A stretch of DNA of 64,000 bases from JABDBE01 sp049585795 (GTDB taxonomy: Bacteria; Acidobacteriota; Terriglobia; Terriglobales; Acidobacteriaceae). The DNA lies in assembly GCA_049585795.1 (NCBI GenBank), contig JBAVAQ010000085.1, positions 1-64,000 on the forward strand. The letters run 5' to 3'. The position numbers were made by a program, and so were the translations under genes. The notes under the pieces were generated by a model that made no database searches, had not been told where the DNA came from, and worked only from the letters and a program-made list of their open reading frames with translations. Positions 1 to 8,591 of this stretch are shown here, piece by piece (the stretch's first letter is position 1; each line of letters starts with the position of its first letter).

Positions 1-255
1 AACACATCCAACTGCTGCTCGTCTTGTCCACGCATACTTCCTTCTTATCAGGTTGTGCTGTGGAAACAAGAGAGGTTCGTGGTACTCCGCCCGCTTCAAA
101 TCGAGTTTTTCCGCAGCCTGCTAGGGAGTCCCATTGAGAATACTTTGTTCTTTGCCGGCGAAGCCACCGACACGACTGGACACAATGGAACCGTCCACGG
201 CGCGATTGCAAGCGGACGCCGTGCCGCCCAGGAGATCCTTCTTGGTTTTCGCTGA
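1..255 (+). CDS. Flavin amine oxidase, C-terminal end (5' truncated, possibly decayed)
   Basis: The last 45 residues carry the hallmark C-terminal FAD-binding segment of flavin-containing amine oxidases: ENTLFFAGEATDTTGHNGTVHGAIASG spans about residues 29-55 counted from the GTG at 55. This part binds the flavin in monoamine oxidase-like enzymes. The reading frame stays open to base 1, so the gene begins outside the window. Upstream of this segment the family normally shows a WxxDPFxxGAYSY-type stretch, and I cannot see it in this frame. The gene may therefore carry a frameshift or be a degraded remnant. The family assignment of the tail is firm; whether the gene is intact is not. Confidence 0.6.
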   Translation, partial: NTSNCCSSCPRILPSYQVVLWKQERFVVLRPLQIEFFRSLLGSPIENTLFFAGEATDTTGHNGTVHGAIASGRRAAQEILLGFR

Positions 256-267
256 GAGCTAGTACCA

Positions 268-765
268 TCAACCTCGCGCACGGGCCCTGGCAGCTTTACG
301 CGCGGCCCGGCTGCGGCCCGCTTTTCCCTTCGTGCGAACGGCCTTCATTGCCGATTGATGGCGGGCGGCTGAACTGCGACGGTTCGCGCTGGCATGCGCC
401 TGCCTCGATAACGATCGCTGTGAAGCTGCGCTGTGTCCTTCCCTCTTCAGAGCCGCACTGGTTGCACGGGAACGCTTCGCGGATGGTTTACTTTTCGAGT
501 GACTCTGACCTTTTCGATAGTCGCGGCTGGCCCGTTTCCTAGTTCTCGCCGACGCCTTTCCGGTGCGTGGGGCCCGCAGTTTTACCCCCGCACGCCGCGC
601 TTTCGATAGGCCAATCGCAATGGCCTGTTTGGTCGAACGAGCGCCATGTTTGCCCTCGCGAATGTGGTCCATTTCCTCCCGCACAAATTCTCCCGCTTGC
701 GTGCTTGGCGATTTTCCTTCACGAGCATCTTCATGAGCACGTTCCACGGTTTCTTTCTCAGGCAT
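268..765 (-). CDS. DUF6496 basic protein
   Basis: A 165-residue, strongly basic protein. The first ~75 residues (MPEKETVERA..., GKSPSTQAGEFVREE, GKHGARSTKQAIAIGLSKARRAG) match the DUF6496 family as I remember it. The remainder is a low-complexity Ser/Arg/Lys/Ala tail resembling histone-like or nucleic-acid-binding tails. The open frame extends further upstream, but the ATG at 763-765 is preceded by a strong GGGAGGAG ribosome binding site (about 770-777) and begins exactly at the conserved domain, so I use that start. The function is unknown; DNA or RNA binding is only inferred from the charge. Confidence 0.8.
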   Translation of the reverse strand: MPEKETVERAHEDAREGKSPSTQAGEFVREEMDHIREGKHGARSTKQAIAIGLSKARRAGVKLRAPRTGKASARTRKRASRDYRKGQSHSKSKPSAKRSRATSAALKREGHSAASQRSLSRQAHASANRRSSAARHQSAMKAVRTKGKAGRSRAARKAARARARG

Positions 766-897
766 ACGCTCCTCCCACGCCCAACCTACAATTGCCAGGA
801 CATCAAAAGGAATCGAATAGATTCTGTAGTCAGGCAGACGCTTTGCTGTAGCGGACAAAATTTCGTATAGAAGGAATTTTGGAGTTAACTTTATATT

Positions 898-1020
898 GTC
901 ATTTCGAGCGAATGTCATTTCGAGCGTAGAGGGATCGTCGGCATGTGCGGATGATCCCTCGGAGTCGAGAAACCTGCTGTTCCGCTCGCGCAAACCGCAG
1001 GTTGCTCGACTGCGTTCCTT
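898..1020. repeat. Dispersed intergenic repeat, family 1 (GTCATTTCGAGCG type)
   Basis: GTCATTTCGAGCG occurs twice in tandem (898-910 and 914-926). It is followed by an inverted repeat, GAGGGATC (929-936) with GATCCCTC (953-960), and then by GGAGTCGAGAAACCTG. Related pieces occur at 46571-46605 and 46681-46740. The arrangement looks like the mosaic short repeats common in acidobacterial intergenic DNA. No coding potential is seen. Confidence 0.65.
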
Positions 1021-1024
1021 TTGC

Positions 1025-1816
1025 TCATGCCGCTTTTGATTCACTGCACAACTGCTGATAGTAATCGCGGCCGCGCTCGTACCCTCGGGTAAAAGGTTCA
1101 GATACGTTGACGCCGGGATGTTCACGCTCCAGGTCTTCGATCTGAGCAGTCATCTCGCCCATTACTTGATCGTATTCCTTGCAACGCGTGCGCGCGTGCA
1201 GCGCCGACTCGAAACCCATCCGATAAAACTTTTCGTCGTCGTCGCTGAAGTTCTTGCCAAGAGCCGAATAATGCTCGTGTTCAGCATCACGCAGACCGAT
1301 CCACCATTGTTCGCGGGCGGCGTCTACCTCTTCAGCGCCTTCAGCTTTAAGCAATTCGCGGAAAAGCGAAGCCTTGGTTTCGTCGGCGAGGGCAATCACC
1401 ACGCTACGGCCCTTACGGAGTGCATCCTCGTAAACAAATAATTCGTCCTCCGGCAATCCCTCGGTCATGGAACTCTCGAGCTTTCCTCCCGCTGCAGCGC
1501 CGATACCTGCGCCAGCCGCGCCCAGAATCAGTTCTCCTAACAATCCCATCGCCGTAATCGGCCCGACGCCGGGTATGACTGCCGCGATGAGTAGCGACGC
1601 TCCCGATAGGCCAGCCGAGCCCCCAATCACGGCCCCGATCGCTTTCCCTATGCCCGGTTGCTCCGTTGCGTCGGTAGGAACTGATTGAAACTGCTGCTCG
1701 GGTCTTCCCGGAGTCAACAGCGTGATCTGGTGGTCTCCCAAGCCGATGGAACGCATTTCGGCTACTGCGTGCTCCGCGTCTGATCTTGAACGAAATACTC
1801 CGCTCACAGCTTCCAT
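1025..1816 (-). CDS. Glycine-zipper stress-type protein
   Basis: A 263-residue protein. Residues 1-45 (MEAVSGVFRSRSDAEHAVAEMRS...ITLLTPG) resemble the general-stress/YflT-like ferredoxin-like fold. Residues 56-112 form a Gly/Ala-rich hydrophobic hairpin of glycine-zipper type, probably membrane-inserting, and residues 113-150 resemble the second half of a DUF1269-like domain. The C-terminal ~110 residues are charged and include an EHEHYSALGKNFSDDDEKFY segment that I do not recognise. The N-terminal half is paralogous to the protein at 60607-61476, where a STAS domain replaces this tail. The ATG is preceded by GGAAGGA. A role in envelope stress is a guess from family resemblance. Confidence 0.75.
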   Translation of the reverse strand: MEAVSGVFRSRSDAEHAVAEMRSIGLGDHQITLLTPGRPEQQFQSVPTDATEQPGIGKAIGAVIGGSAGLSGASLLIAAVIPGVGPITAMGLLGELILGAAGAGIGAAAGGKLESSMTEGLPEDELFVYEDALRKGRSVVIALADETKASLFRELLKAEGAEEVDAAREQWWIGLRDAEHEHYSALGKNFSDDDEKFYRMGFESALHARTRCKEYDQVMGEMTAQIEDLEREHPGVNVSEPFTRGYERGRDYYQQLCSESKAA

Positions 1817-1972
1817 GGTTTGCCATCCTTCCTTGCTATTGGTTTCCCCAGCTTTTCCGTACTTTCATAACATGATTGACCCAAAACCACAATGTGCCTC
1901 GGCCAATAATGGCAGAGCTGGTGATGATCAACCCTTCGTCAGGCGCGGCATCCAAGTTTATCGAGGTATCCG

Positions 1973-2122
1973 ATGATTCGAAAACTGAAGTCCGGCCAAT
2001 ACCGCCTGTACTCTCGAAAGAATAATCCAAAAACCGGTCGACGCCGAAATCTTGGTACGTTTGGCACGAAGAAAGCCGCCGAAGTCCACGAACGTGCGGT
2101 GCAGTATTTCAAGCATAGGTAG
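1973..2122 (+). CDS. Small basic conserved protein, 49 residues
   Basis: A 49-codon gene starting MIRKLKSGQYRLYSRK and continuing through TGRRRNLGTFGTKKAAEVHERAVQYFK. I recognise it as a short conserved basic protein found across several phyla: the RKLKSGxYRLYSRK start and the AAxxHERAVQYFK end recur. A GAGG ribosome binding site at about 1964-1967 precedes the ATG by 6 nt. The YRLYSRKxxxxTGRRRNLGTFxTxxAA pattern resembles the N-terminal arm-binding beta-sheet of integrases (AP2-like), so nucleic-acid binding is plausible but not shown. It stands alone between divergent neighbours. Confidence 0.75.
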   Translation: MIRKLKSGQYRLYSRKNNPKTGRRRNLGTFGTKKAAEVHERAVQYFKHR

Positions 2123-2371
2123 GCCAGGCGTCGTAGCTTAAGGCGAAGCCCTTGCTGTTGAATAAGATCGAGCAGAAAAAGAAAACTAAAGCACCGAGAT
2201 AGAGTTGGAGCTCACTGATCGCGCAGGATATGCGCGTGCCGTCTGACCTCAAGAGTGCCTAAAACGAGTCCGAATCTCGGGTAAAGCCTGTATTGCGTCC
2301 TGCAATCTGAAGACTCAAACTCAGTGGAGAATTAGTCAGCACAGACGACAAGATGAATGTGGAGGTTCTGT

Positions 2372-2746
2372 ATGCGACATCTGCTACTACTTTCGGTGCT
2401 GCTGCTCAGCGCGTGTTGGGCCGCCGCACAAACTTATTCCGGTCAATCCGGATCGACCCACAGCACCAGCACCGGCTCGACCACCACGATTGAGGGGTGT
2501 TTGAGCAGCAACAATGGGAGCTACACATTGACGGACAGCCATGGCAAGATCTTTGACCTGGCCGGAGATACTTCGAAGCTAAGCGAGCACATCGGTCACA
2601 CGGTCAAGATCACAGGGACCTCGACCGCGGCGCCAGCGTCGTCGAGCAGCAGCGCCATGGGACAGACCAGCAGTTCCCATGAAACAATCGACGTCAGTTC
2701 TGTAAAACACATCTCCAAGACCTGTAAGAACAGCATGTCCCATTAG
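2372..2746 (+). CDS. Secreted DUF5818-like small protein
   Basis: A 124-residue exported protein. Residues 1-20 form a signal peptide (MRHLLLLSVLLLSACWAAAQ), with cleavage likely after AAA. The mature part has a Ser/Thr-rich stretch, then a compact domain TTIEGCLSSNNGSYTLTDSHGKIFDL...LSEHIGHTVKITGT resembling the OB-like DUF5818 domain of secreted acidobacterial proteins, and a C-terminal SSVKHISKTCK. Two cysteines (in EGCL and KTCK) could form a disulfide. GGAGG at 2361-2365 selects the ATG at 2372 over an in-frame ATG five codons upstream. The gene is followed by a clear terminator. The function is unknown. Confidence 0.8.
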   Translation: MRHLLLLSVLLLSACWAAAQTYSGQSGSTHSTSTGSTTTIEGCLSSNNGSYTLTDSHGKIFDLAGDTSKLSEHIGHTVKITGTSTAAPASSSSSAMGQTSSSHETIDVSSVKHISKTCKNSMSH

Positions 2747-2774
2747 TCGAGCTGTTAATTGCGACCTTGCGCAA

Positions 2775-2804
2775 GCCCGGCCCTACGGCTGGGCGTTTTT
2801 TTTC
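2775..2804 (+). terminator. Rho-independent terminator
   Basis: GCCCGGCC (2775-2782), loop CTAC, GGCTGGGC (2787-2794) form a GC-rich hairpin with one G-T wobble. It is followed immediately by a run of nine T residues (2796-2804), 28 nt after the stop of the secreted protein gene. Confidence 0.85.
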
Positions 2805-2903
2805 CAACGGACTACAGGATTGACTGTATTGCAGTGAGCCATGGGCCTCTTGTAAACCGTGAGAGTCTCGAGGTATTTCCACATACATTGGCGGAGAACG
2901 TAA

Positions 2904-3245
2904 ATGGCCACTTCTGGAAACCTACCGTCGCTAGCCTGGGGCTGGCGAGAGTTGTACGTCGCGGCCTTGATGGAAGCGGATAACGAAAGAATGACCGCGC
3001 GTATCGCGGATGCAGAGCGAGTGATTTTGGCGAGAGCCAGAGAACTGCTCAAGGCTTCGGGCGATAACATTCAAGAGGGAGAAGCACTGGACGATGCCCT
3101 CTACGCTCTAGCCGCACTGAAGACCTGCCTGGAAATTCACGGTGGATTCGCGGCCGTGGCCTACGTCGTATCCGAAAACGCCTTGGGGACGGCTCACTTC
3201 AGGCGCAATTCATCGACTATCCGCACCCGTGGCTCGGGAAACTGA
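2904..3245 (+). CDS. Conserved hypothetical protein
   Basis: A 113-residue soluble, mostly helical protein. The core WRELYVAALMEADNERMTARIADAERVILARARELL...GDNIQEGEALDDALYALAALK is a pattern I have seen in acidobacterial hypotheticals, usually one long helix pair followed by a short tail. A GGCGGAG ribosome binding site lies 7 nt before the ATG. The last 52 bases overlap the 3' end of the convergent DUF3291 gene, so an mRNA:mRNA overlap is possible. No function can be assigned. Confidence 0.65.
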   Translation: MATSGNLPSLAWGWRELYVAALMEADNERMTARIADAERVILARARELLKASGDNIQEGEALDDALYALAALKTCLEIHGGFAAVAYVVSENALGTAHFRRNSSTIRTRGSGN

Positions 3246-3622
3246 TGCGCGAGGTGAGTTGGTGACGGGCGATTCACTCTTGACGGCCGTCCCTCGCGCT
3301 GCAGACGCACGCAGTCTTCCTGCCAGGTTGGCGGCTCGGCGCTCTCCTGGGTCCAATGAACCAGCGCCGCCTCGTCACACCAATGCGGCAGCTTGTTCAT
3401 GGCGCGGCGATGCGCGCCAGAAAGCATGAAGCATTTCATCGCCGCTTCGGTCGTCCAGGCAGTAGCAGTCCAAAAAACGTTACGACGATCACGCAGAAGC
3501 CTGGCTGCCAGATTCCCGTCTGCCTTCGAGGCTTCGCGCGCCGACCTAAGAGCGTACACAGCGAACATCGGGAGGTAGAACCAGGAGCGTACGCGAAGAC
3601 GAGTGATGGAAACGAAAGCCAC
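3194..3622 (-). CDS. DUF3291 family protein
   Basis: A 142-residue protein. TRLRVRSWFYLPMF, ALRSAREASKADGNLAARLL, FWTATAWTTEAAMKCFMLSGAHRRAM and WCDEAALVHWTQES match the DUF3291 dimeric alpha/beta-barrel family, related to antibiotic biosynthesis monooxygenase-like folds. It starts with GTG at 3620-3622 behind a TTGAGG ribosome binding site. It lies 42 nt downstream of the diadenylate-cyclase-like gene on the same strand and may be the last gene of the efflux operon. The substrate is unknown. Confidence 0.8.
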   Translation of the reverse strand: MAFVSITRLRVRSWFYLPMFAVYALRSAREASKADGNLAARLLRDRRNVFWTATAWTTEAAMKCFMLSGAHRRAMNKLPHWCDEAALVHWTQESAEPPTWQEDCVRLQREGRPSRVNRPSPTHLAHQFPEPRVRIVDELRLK

Positions 3623-3664
3623 AGCCCTACCTCAAGTTGCAATCACCCGGCGAGCGGCGATTTG

Positions 3665-4237
3665 TCAGTGCAGGTTCGGAGTAAGCACCGTCACATCGCC
3701 AACTTTTTGTCTCTGCAGCGAACCGCGAAGATACGTGGCGTGATCGATCATCCAGAGTTCTGGAAGGATTTCCCCTACCAGTTTGCCGTGGCAGAAAAGC
3801 CGAACCACCGAGCTCTCGGAAACCACGATCGTCACCGCGTTGGTCACAGCGCTCATGTTCGCAGCTGCGATGTGGCGGCTGCCGAGGCCCAACGGCACCT
3901 CTGTGTTCGAGACTACGGCGTCCAGGTAACGGCACGCCGACAGAAAGATTCCGCTGCGACTGACGATGAAGCCTCCGTCCAATTGTGCCAATTCTTTGAT
4001 CGTGCCACGAAGATTGAGATCGCTCACGTGGCGCGACAATTCGGGATGCCCCATGAGCGGATCGAGAATCAACGATCTGGACCTGGCCAGTACGGCTTGC
4101 TCGTCTCCTAGCGTGAAAAGAGTACCGATACGTCTCCCCTCTCGCCCTTCGCGTGCGATCTCGACGGCGAGTTCGATCAGAGAATCGAGAACTTCAGGAT
4201 CGTATTCGGTCACCTGACAAAGAATGCTCTCAAACAT
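3665..4237 (-). CDS. DAC-domain (DisA_N-like) protein, possible diadenylate cyclase with variant motifs
   Basis: A 190-residue protein. Residues ~75-170 form a DAC/DisA_N nucleotide-binding domain: LDGGFIVSRSGIFLSACRYLDA, PLGLGSRHIAAANMSAVTNAVTIVVSES, VVRLFCHGKL. DAC enzymes join two ATP into c-di-AMP and use a DGA motif and an RHR motif. Here these read DGG (87-89) and RHI (121-123). The N-terminal ~70 residues (GTLFTLGDEQAVLARSRSLILDP) resemble the extra domain of archaeal DacZ-type cyclases, where the third RHx position also varies as I recall. It starts 10 nt after the RND permease stop, so it is probably co-transcribed with the efflux pump. It could be an active cyclase or a c-di-AMP/ATP-binding pseudo-enzyme. 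Confidence 0.75.
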   Translation of the reverse strand: MFESILCQVTEYDPEVLDSLIELAVEIAREGREGRRIGTLFTLGDEQAVLARSRSLILDPLMGHPELSRHVSDLNLRGTIKELAQLDGGFIVSRSGIFLSACRYLDAVVSNTEVPLGLGSRHIAAANMSAVTNAVTIVVSESSVVRLFCHGKLVGEILPELWMIDHATYLRGSLQRQKVGDVTVLTPNLH

Positions 4238-4247
4238 TCATCAACCT

Positions 4248-7200
4248 TTACGAAGCGCTTACCAGCTCTTTTGTTTCTTCAACTTTCTTGCCCGTCAATG
4301 ACACCAGCAAAGTTTTGAGAATCACATACAACACCGGGATAAAGAACAGATTCAAAACGGTCGAAAACAACATCCCGCCAACGATAGCGGTCCCCACCGA
4401 GTGCCGTCCCAACATGCCCGCGCCGGTGGCAAAGTAGAGTGGCAGCACGCCGAGAATAAAGGCGAAAGACGTCATCAAGATCGGGCGCAGTCGCAGCTCA
4501 GCCGCTTGAATCGCTGCATTGGTGATCGAAAGACCTTGCCCCAGTAACTGCTCCGCGAATTCGACAATCAGAATCGAGTTTTTCGCCGAGAGTCCAATCA
4601 ACATGACCAGACCGATTTGCACATAAACGTCGTCCACCATTCCACGCATGGAGATGAAGAGCAGGGCTCCCAACACCGCTGTGGGAACGGCGAGAAGAAT
4701 AATGAAGGGCAGGGCGAAGCTCTCATATTGCGCGCTGAGCGTGAGATACACCACCAATATGCCCAGAGCGAAGATGAGGATTGCCTTGCCTCCCGCTTCC
4801 ACTTCCTCGAGCGCCAATCCGGTCCACTGGAACGACATGCCTTGCAACATATTCTGTTTCGCGAGGTCCTCCATCGCCTGCAGGCCCTGGCTCGAACTGT
4901 AACCGGGAGCGGCAGCGCCATCGATTTCCGCGGAACGGAACAAATTGTAGTGATTGATCACTTGCGGCCCGGAAGTCTCCTTCAGGCTGACGATGTTTCC
5001 CAGCGGAACCAATCCGTTGTTATCCGAACGCACGTAGTACTGCCGCAGATCGCGGGCATTCATGCGGAATGGCTGATCGGCCTGCACGTAGACGCGGTAC
5101 GACCGGTTATTGAAATCGAAATCATTCACATACTGCGATCCCATGTAGACGCCCAGCGCCTGCGAAACCTGGCTAATCGGCACTCCAATGGCCTTCGCTT
5201 TTTCGCGATCAATCTGAACGAGCTGCTGCGGATCATTCGCGGTAAAGCTGGTGAACAATCCCTGCAGGTCATGCCGCTCACGGCTCCCGGCAACGATTTT
5301 GTGCGCAACCGTGTCAATGTCCTGCAGAGTATTACGTCCGAGATCTTGCAATTCGAATTGGAATCCGCCGAAACTTCCGATGCCTTGAATCGCCGGAGGC
5401 TCGAATGCGACCACGATTGCCCCTGGAATGCCGAAAAGCTTTGGCGACACCCGCGCTACGATATCGCGGGCTGCGTGTCCTTTGCCCTTGCGGTCGTCGA
5501 TCGGCTTCAACGGCGCAAAGATCAAGCCGTAGTTGGATGAACTTCCGCCGGTCAGCGAGAAACCGGGAACCGCGAACGTACCGAAGACATCCGGGTCGGC
5601 TCGCAGAATCTTTTCCGCTTCCTCCGCGACATTTGTTGTGTAGGCGAGCGAAGCTCCCTGCGGCGCCTGCACCACTACGATGAAATAATTTTGATCTTCT
5701 TGCGGAACGAATCCAGTGGGAACATGCACATACATATATCCGGTAGCGCCTAGTCCAGCCAGGAACAGCACAACCATGCCGTACCGGAACTTTAATACTT
5801 TGCAAATGGCTTTGCCGTAACCGTTGGCCAAACCGCGAATTGCGGCGTCGATACCGTGCGCAAGGTTGCTATAGGCATGCGAGAGCCATCCGATCCGCGT
5901 CCATTCAAAGAGCGAATATTTGCTTTCTTCTCCGCGTAGCAACAGAGCCGCCAGCGCGGGAGAAAGGGTCAGCGCATTAAACAGCGAGATGGCAATCGAA
6001 AATGCAATGGTCAGCGAGAATTGGCGATAGAGAATTCCCGTCGTGCCGGGGAAGAAAGAGACTGGCACAAACACCGAAATCAGCACCAGCGAAGTCGCGA
6101 TCACGGCGCTCGCTACTTCCGCCATGGCTGCCGATGTAGCCGTGTGCGGATCGGTGTTGTCCTGATCGATATGCCGCTGCGCGTTTTCAATGACCACGAT
6201 CGCATCATCGACCACCAATCCGGTGGCAAGAGTGATTCCGAAAAGCGTGAGCGAGTTAATGGAGAAGCCAAAGATCTTGATGAAAGCAAAGGTGCCGATC
6301 AGCGAAACCGGGATAGTCACCGCTGGAATAATCGTGGCGCGCCAGTCCAGCAGGAAGAAAAAAATCACGATAATAACGATAAGAATGGCTTCTTCGAGCG
6401 TCCTGACGACCTCTTTAACCGAATCGCCTACCACGGTCGTGGTGTCGAAAGCAACCACATATTTAATTCCCGGCGGGAATGACTTGGACAGGTCCAGCAG
6501 TGCAGCTTTCGCGGCTTTGTCTACATCCAACGCGTTGGCATTGGAGAGTTGCTGCACGCCGACGCCGACCGCCTGGTGCCCACTGTATAAGAGATTCGTG
6601 TCGTAGCTCTCGGCTCCGATCTCGGCCCGTCCAACATCCTTGAGCTGCACGATCCCGTTACGGGTGTTCTTGAGAATGATATTTTCGAATTGCCTGGGCT
6701 CGGACAGCCGCCCCACGACCCGCAGCGTTACCTGAAAATCCTGCTTCGGGTCGGCCGGCGGACGCCCCAATTGTCCGGCGGGTATTTCGACGTTCTGTTC
6801 CTGCAGGGCCGCGACCACATCAGCAGCCGTCAGTTGACGCGCGGCCAATTTCGTTGGGTCGAGCCAGATACGCATGGCATACTTACGCTCACCGAAGATG
6901 ACGACATCGCCGACACCCGGAATCCGCTTCAGCGCGTCTTTAACATAAACGTCGATGTAATTAGAAATGTATTGGTTCGAGAGGCTGTTGTCGGGTGAGT
7001 AGAATCCCGCGGCAAACACGAAGTTTGGATTGGCCTTCGTGATGGTAACGCCGGTATTCTTGATTTCCTGCGGCAGGCGGCCCTGCGCGGTGGCTACGCG
7101 GTTCTGCACATCGACCGCTGCAATGTTCAGATCGTACCCGGTGCGGAAGGTTACATTAATGGCGCTGGTGCCGTCATTCGAACTGGTCGAAGTGATATAG

Positions 7201-7427
7201 TGCATGCCCTCGACGCCATTGATTTGCTGCTCGAGAGGGATAGTCACCGCAGACTCCACCACCGCGGCGTTCGCACCCACATAATTACTGGTGACCGTGA
7301 CTTGAGGCGGAGCCAGATTCGGATACAGCGAAATAGGCAAGGTCGGTATGCAGACCGCGCCCGCAAGAATAATCAGCAGGGCACAGACTGTGGCAAAAAT
7401 TGGCCGTTTAATGAAAAAGTCAACCAA
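4248..7427 (-). CDS. RND multidrug efflux permease (HAE-1/AcrB-like)
   Basis: A 1059-residue inner-membrane proton/drug antiporter of the AcrB class, of normal family length. It opens with MVDFFIKRPIFATVCALLIILAG and has the two repeated TM/porter halves. The TM4 proton-relay pair lies in GLVVDDAIVVIENAQRH, the partner lysine in GLSAKNSILIVEF, and the second-half GFVPQEDQNYF segment is present. It probably starts at TTG (7425-7427) behind GAGG. The adaptor gene lies 69 nt upstream; no TolC-type outer membrane factor is present in the window. Substrates cannot be read from the sequence. Confidence 0.95.
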   Translation of the reverse strand: MVDFFIKRPIFATVCALLIILAGAVCIPTLPISLYPNLAPPQVTVTSNYVGANAAVVESAVTIPLEQQINGVEGMHYITSTSSNDGTSAINVTFRTGYDLNIAAVDVQNRVATAQGRLPQEIKNTGVTITKANPNFVFAAGFYSPDNSLSNQYISNYIDVYVKDALKRIPGVGDVVIFGERKYAMRIWLDPTKLAARQLTAADVVAALQEQNVEIPAGQLGRPPADPKQDFQVTLRVVGRLSEPRQFENIILKNTRNGIVQLKDVGRAEIGAESYDTNLLYSGHQAVGVGVQQLSNANALDVDKAAKAALLDLSKSFPPGIKYVVAFDTTTVVGDSVKEVVRTLEEAILIVIIVIFFFLLDWRATIIPAVTIPVSLIGTFAFIKIFGFSINSLTLFGITLATGLVVDDAIVVIENAQRHIDQDNTDPHTATSAAMAEVASAVIATSLVLISVFVPVSFFPGTTGILYRQFSLTIAFSIAISLFNALTLSPALAALLLRGEESKYSLFEWTRIGWLSHAYSNLAHGIDAAIRGLANGYGKAICKVLKFRYGMVVLFLAGLGATGYMYVHVPTGFVPQEDQNYFIVVVQAPQGASLAYTTNVAEEAEKILRADPDVFGTFAVPGFSLTGGSSSNYGLIFAPLKPIDDRKGKGHAARDIVARVSPKLFGIPGAIVVAFEPPAIQGIGSFGGFQFELQDLGRNTLQDIDTVAHKIVAGSRERHDLQGLFTSFTANDPQQLVQIDREKAKAIGVPISQVSQALGVYMGSQYVNDFDFNNRSYRVYVQADQPFRMNARDLRQYYVRSDNNGLVPLGNIVSLKETSGPQVINHYNLFRSAEIDGAAAPGYSSSQGLQAMEDLAKQNMLQGMSFQWTGLALEEVEAGGKAILIFALGILVVYLTLSAQYESFALPFIILLAVPTAVLGALLFISMRGMVDDVYVQIGLVMLIGLSAKNSILIVEFAEQLLGQGLSITNAAIQAAELRLRPILMTSFAFILGVLPLYFATGAGMLGRHSVGTAIVGGMLFSTVLNLFFIPVLYVILKTLLVSLTGKKVEETKELVSAS

Positions 7428-7496
7428 GTCTGCAGGTCCTCTTCTTTGCTGCCGGCGAACGCCGGAGCTGGATCACTTTCTGAAAATGGGTCGGGC

Positions 7497-8591
7497 CTAA
7501 CTGATCGGTTGCACGGGAGCACCATCAATCAGGAACTGGATACCCGAGGTAATGACTTTTTCTCCCGGCTTCAGGCCACTGGTCACGGCATACTGGTTGC
7601 CGATCGTATCGCCCAGGCTCACCGCGCGCTGCTTGGCGACGGTGCCGTTGTCGGCTTGAGTGGCGACATAAACGAACGACTGACCTCCGATGCGCGTGAC
7701 CGCCAGGACCGGAACCGTAGGTGTCGGAGCTGTGCTCCATACCACTCGCGCCTTGACCAGTTGCGCATTGCGGAACTTATCAAGCGAAGCGTGAATCGGC
7801 GCCTTCACCAGGATGCCTTGAATCGAATTGTCCACTTGCTGGGAAATAAAATCGACTTTCGTGCTTTCTATCGGTTCGCCCATGCTCGTGACAATCTGCA
7901 CCGGGAGGTTCATGCGGATGTCGGCTGCTCGTTCGGTTGGAATGTAGATATAGGCTTCCAAGTCGGCGTTTTCGTCCACCGTCGTTAACAGGGTTTGCTG
8001 CGAAACGTAATCGCCGAGATGTACCGGAATGTCTCCCACGATTCCATCGAACGGGGCCGTGAGGTTGTAATAGGCAAGCTGGCGCTGCTGGGTGACGCGC
8101 GCTGCCGTCGCAGCTTCCCAATCGGCCTTGGAATTCTCGTAAGCCTGCACCGCAAGTTCGTAATCCTGCTTGCTGCTTACGCCGGACTCGTACAACTGCC
8201 GCTGCCGCTCCAGTTCGCGCTGATTGTAATCGTAAGTAGCCTTCTTTTGCGCCTCGGTGCTGCGTTGCTGATCAACCGTCGCTTGTTGCTTCAAGGGATC
8301 GATCGTCATTAATACTTGCCCGGCGCGCACGTGATCGCCCGACTTGACGAGAATTCGCGTCAGCGAACCATCCACTTGAGGCTGAATACTCGCAGAGCGG
8401 CGCGATTTCACCGTCGCGACATACTCGTCGACGCGCGGTACAGGCGTCAGGTTGATCGTCTCCGTCTTTACCGGCAACGGCTGCGGTGCAGGCTGTTTCG
8501 CCTGCGTGCTACTGCAACCTGAAGTCGTCAGAACGGCGGACAACGACAGCACGCCAAGAAGGATGAATGCTGGCTTTTTCAGGTTATCCAT
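7497..8591 (-). CDS. RND efflux periplasmic adaptor lipoprotein
   Basis: A 364-residue membrane-fusion protein. The N-terminus has a lipoprotein signal with lipobox LTTSGC (Cys26). It is followed by the biotinyl-lipoyl half-motif SIQPQVDGSLTRILVKSGDHVRAGQVLMTIDP, a coiled-coil hairpin (VDQQRSTEAQKKATYDYNQRELERQRQLYESG...), the second half-motif NLTAPFDGIVGDIPVHLGDYV and the beta-barrel domain ending ITSGIQFLIDGAPVQPI. It links the inner-membrane permease at 4248-7427 to an outer-membrane channel encoded elsewhere. The ATG has a GAGG about 10 nt upstream. Confidence 0.93.
   Translation of the reverse strand: MDNLKKPAFILLGVLSLSAVLTTSGCSSTQAKQPAPQPLPVKTETINLTPVPRVDEYVATVKSRRSASIQPQVDGSLTRILVKSGDHVRAGQVLMTIDPLKQQATVDQQRSTEAQKKATYDYNQRELERQRQLYESGVSSKQDYELAVQAYENSKADWEAATAARVTQQRQLAYYNLTAPFDGIVGDIPVHLGDYVSQQTLLTTVDENADLEAYIYIPTERAADIRMNLPVQIVTSMGEPIESTKVDFISQQVDNSIQGILVKAPIHASLDKFRNAQLVKARVVWSTAPTPTVPVLAVTRIGGQSFVYVATQADNGTVAKQRAVSLGDTIGNQYAVTSGLKPGEKVITSGIQFLIDGAPVQPIS

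Noticed and set aside
2139..2156. AAGGCGAAGCCCTTGCT with GG-N10-GC spacing
   Set aside because: The -24 box is poor and it lies more than 200 nt from the next gene; probably chance.
3356..4111. 251-codon plus-strand ORF
   Set aside because: It runs antisense to the DUF3291 and DAC-domain genes, both of which have recognisable families; its product is compositionally random.
4617..5540. 307-codon plus-strand ORF inside the RND permease
   Set aside because: Antisense shadow of a clear AcrB-like gene.
7200..7988. 262-codon plus-strand ORF
   Set aside because: Antisense to the efflux permease and adaptor; no ribosome binding site or family.
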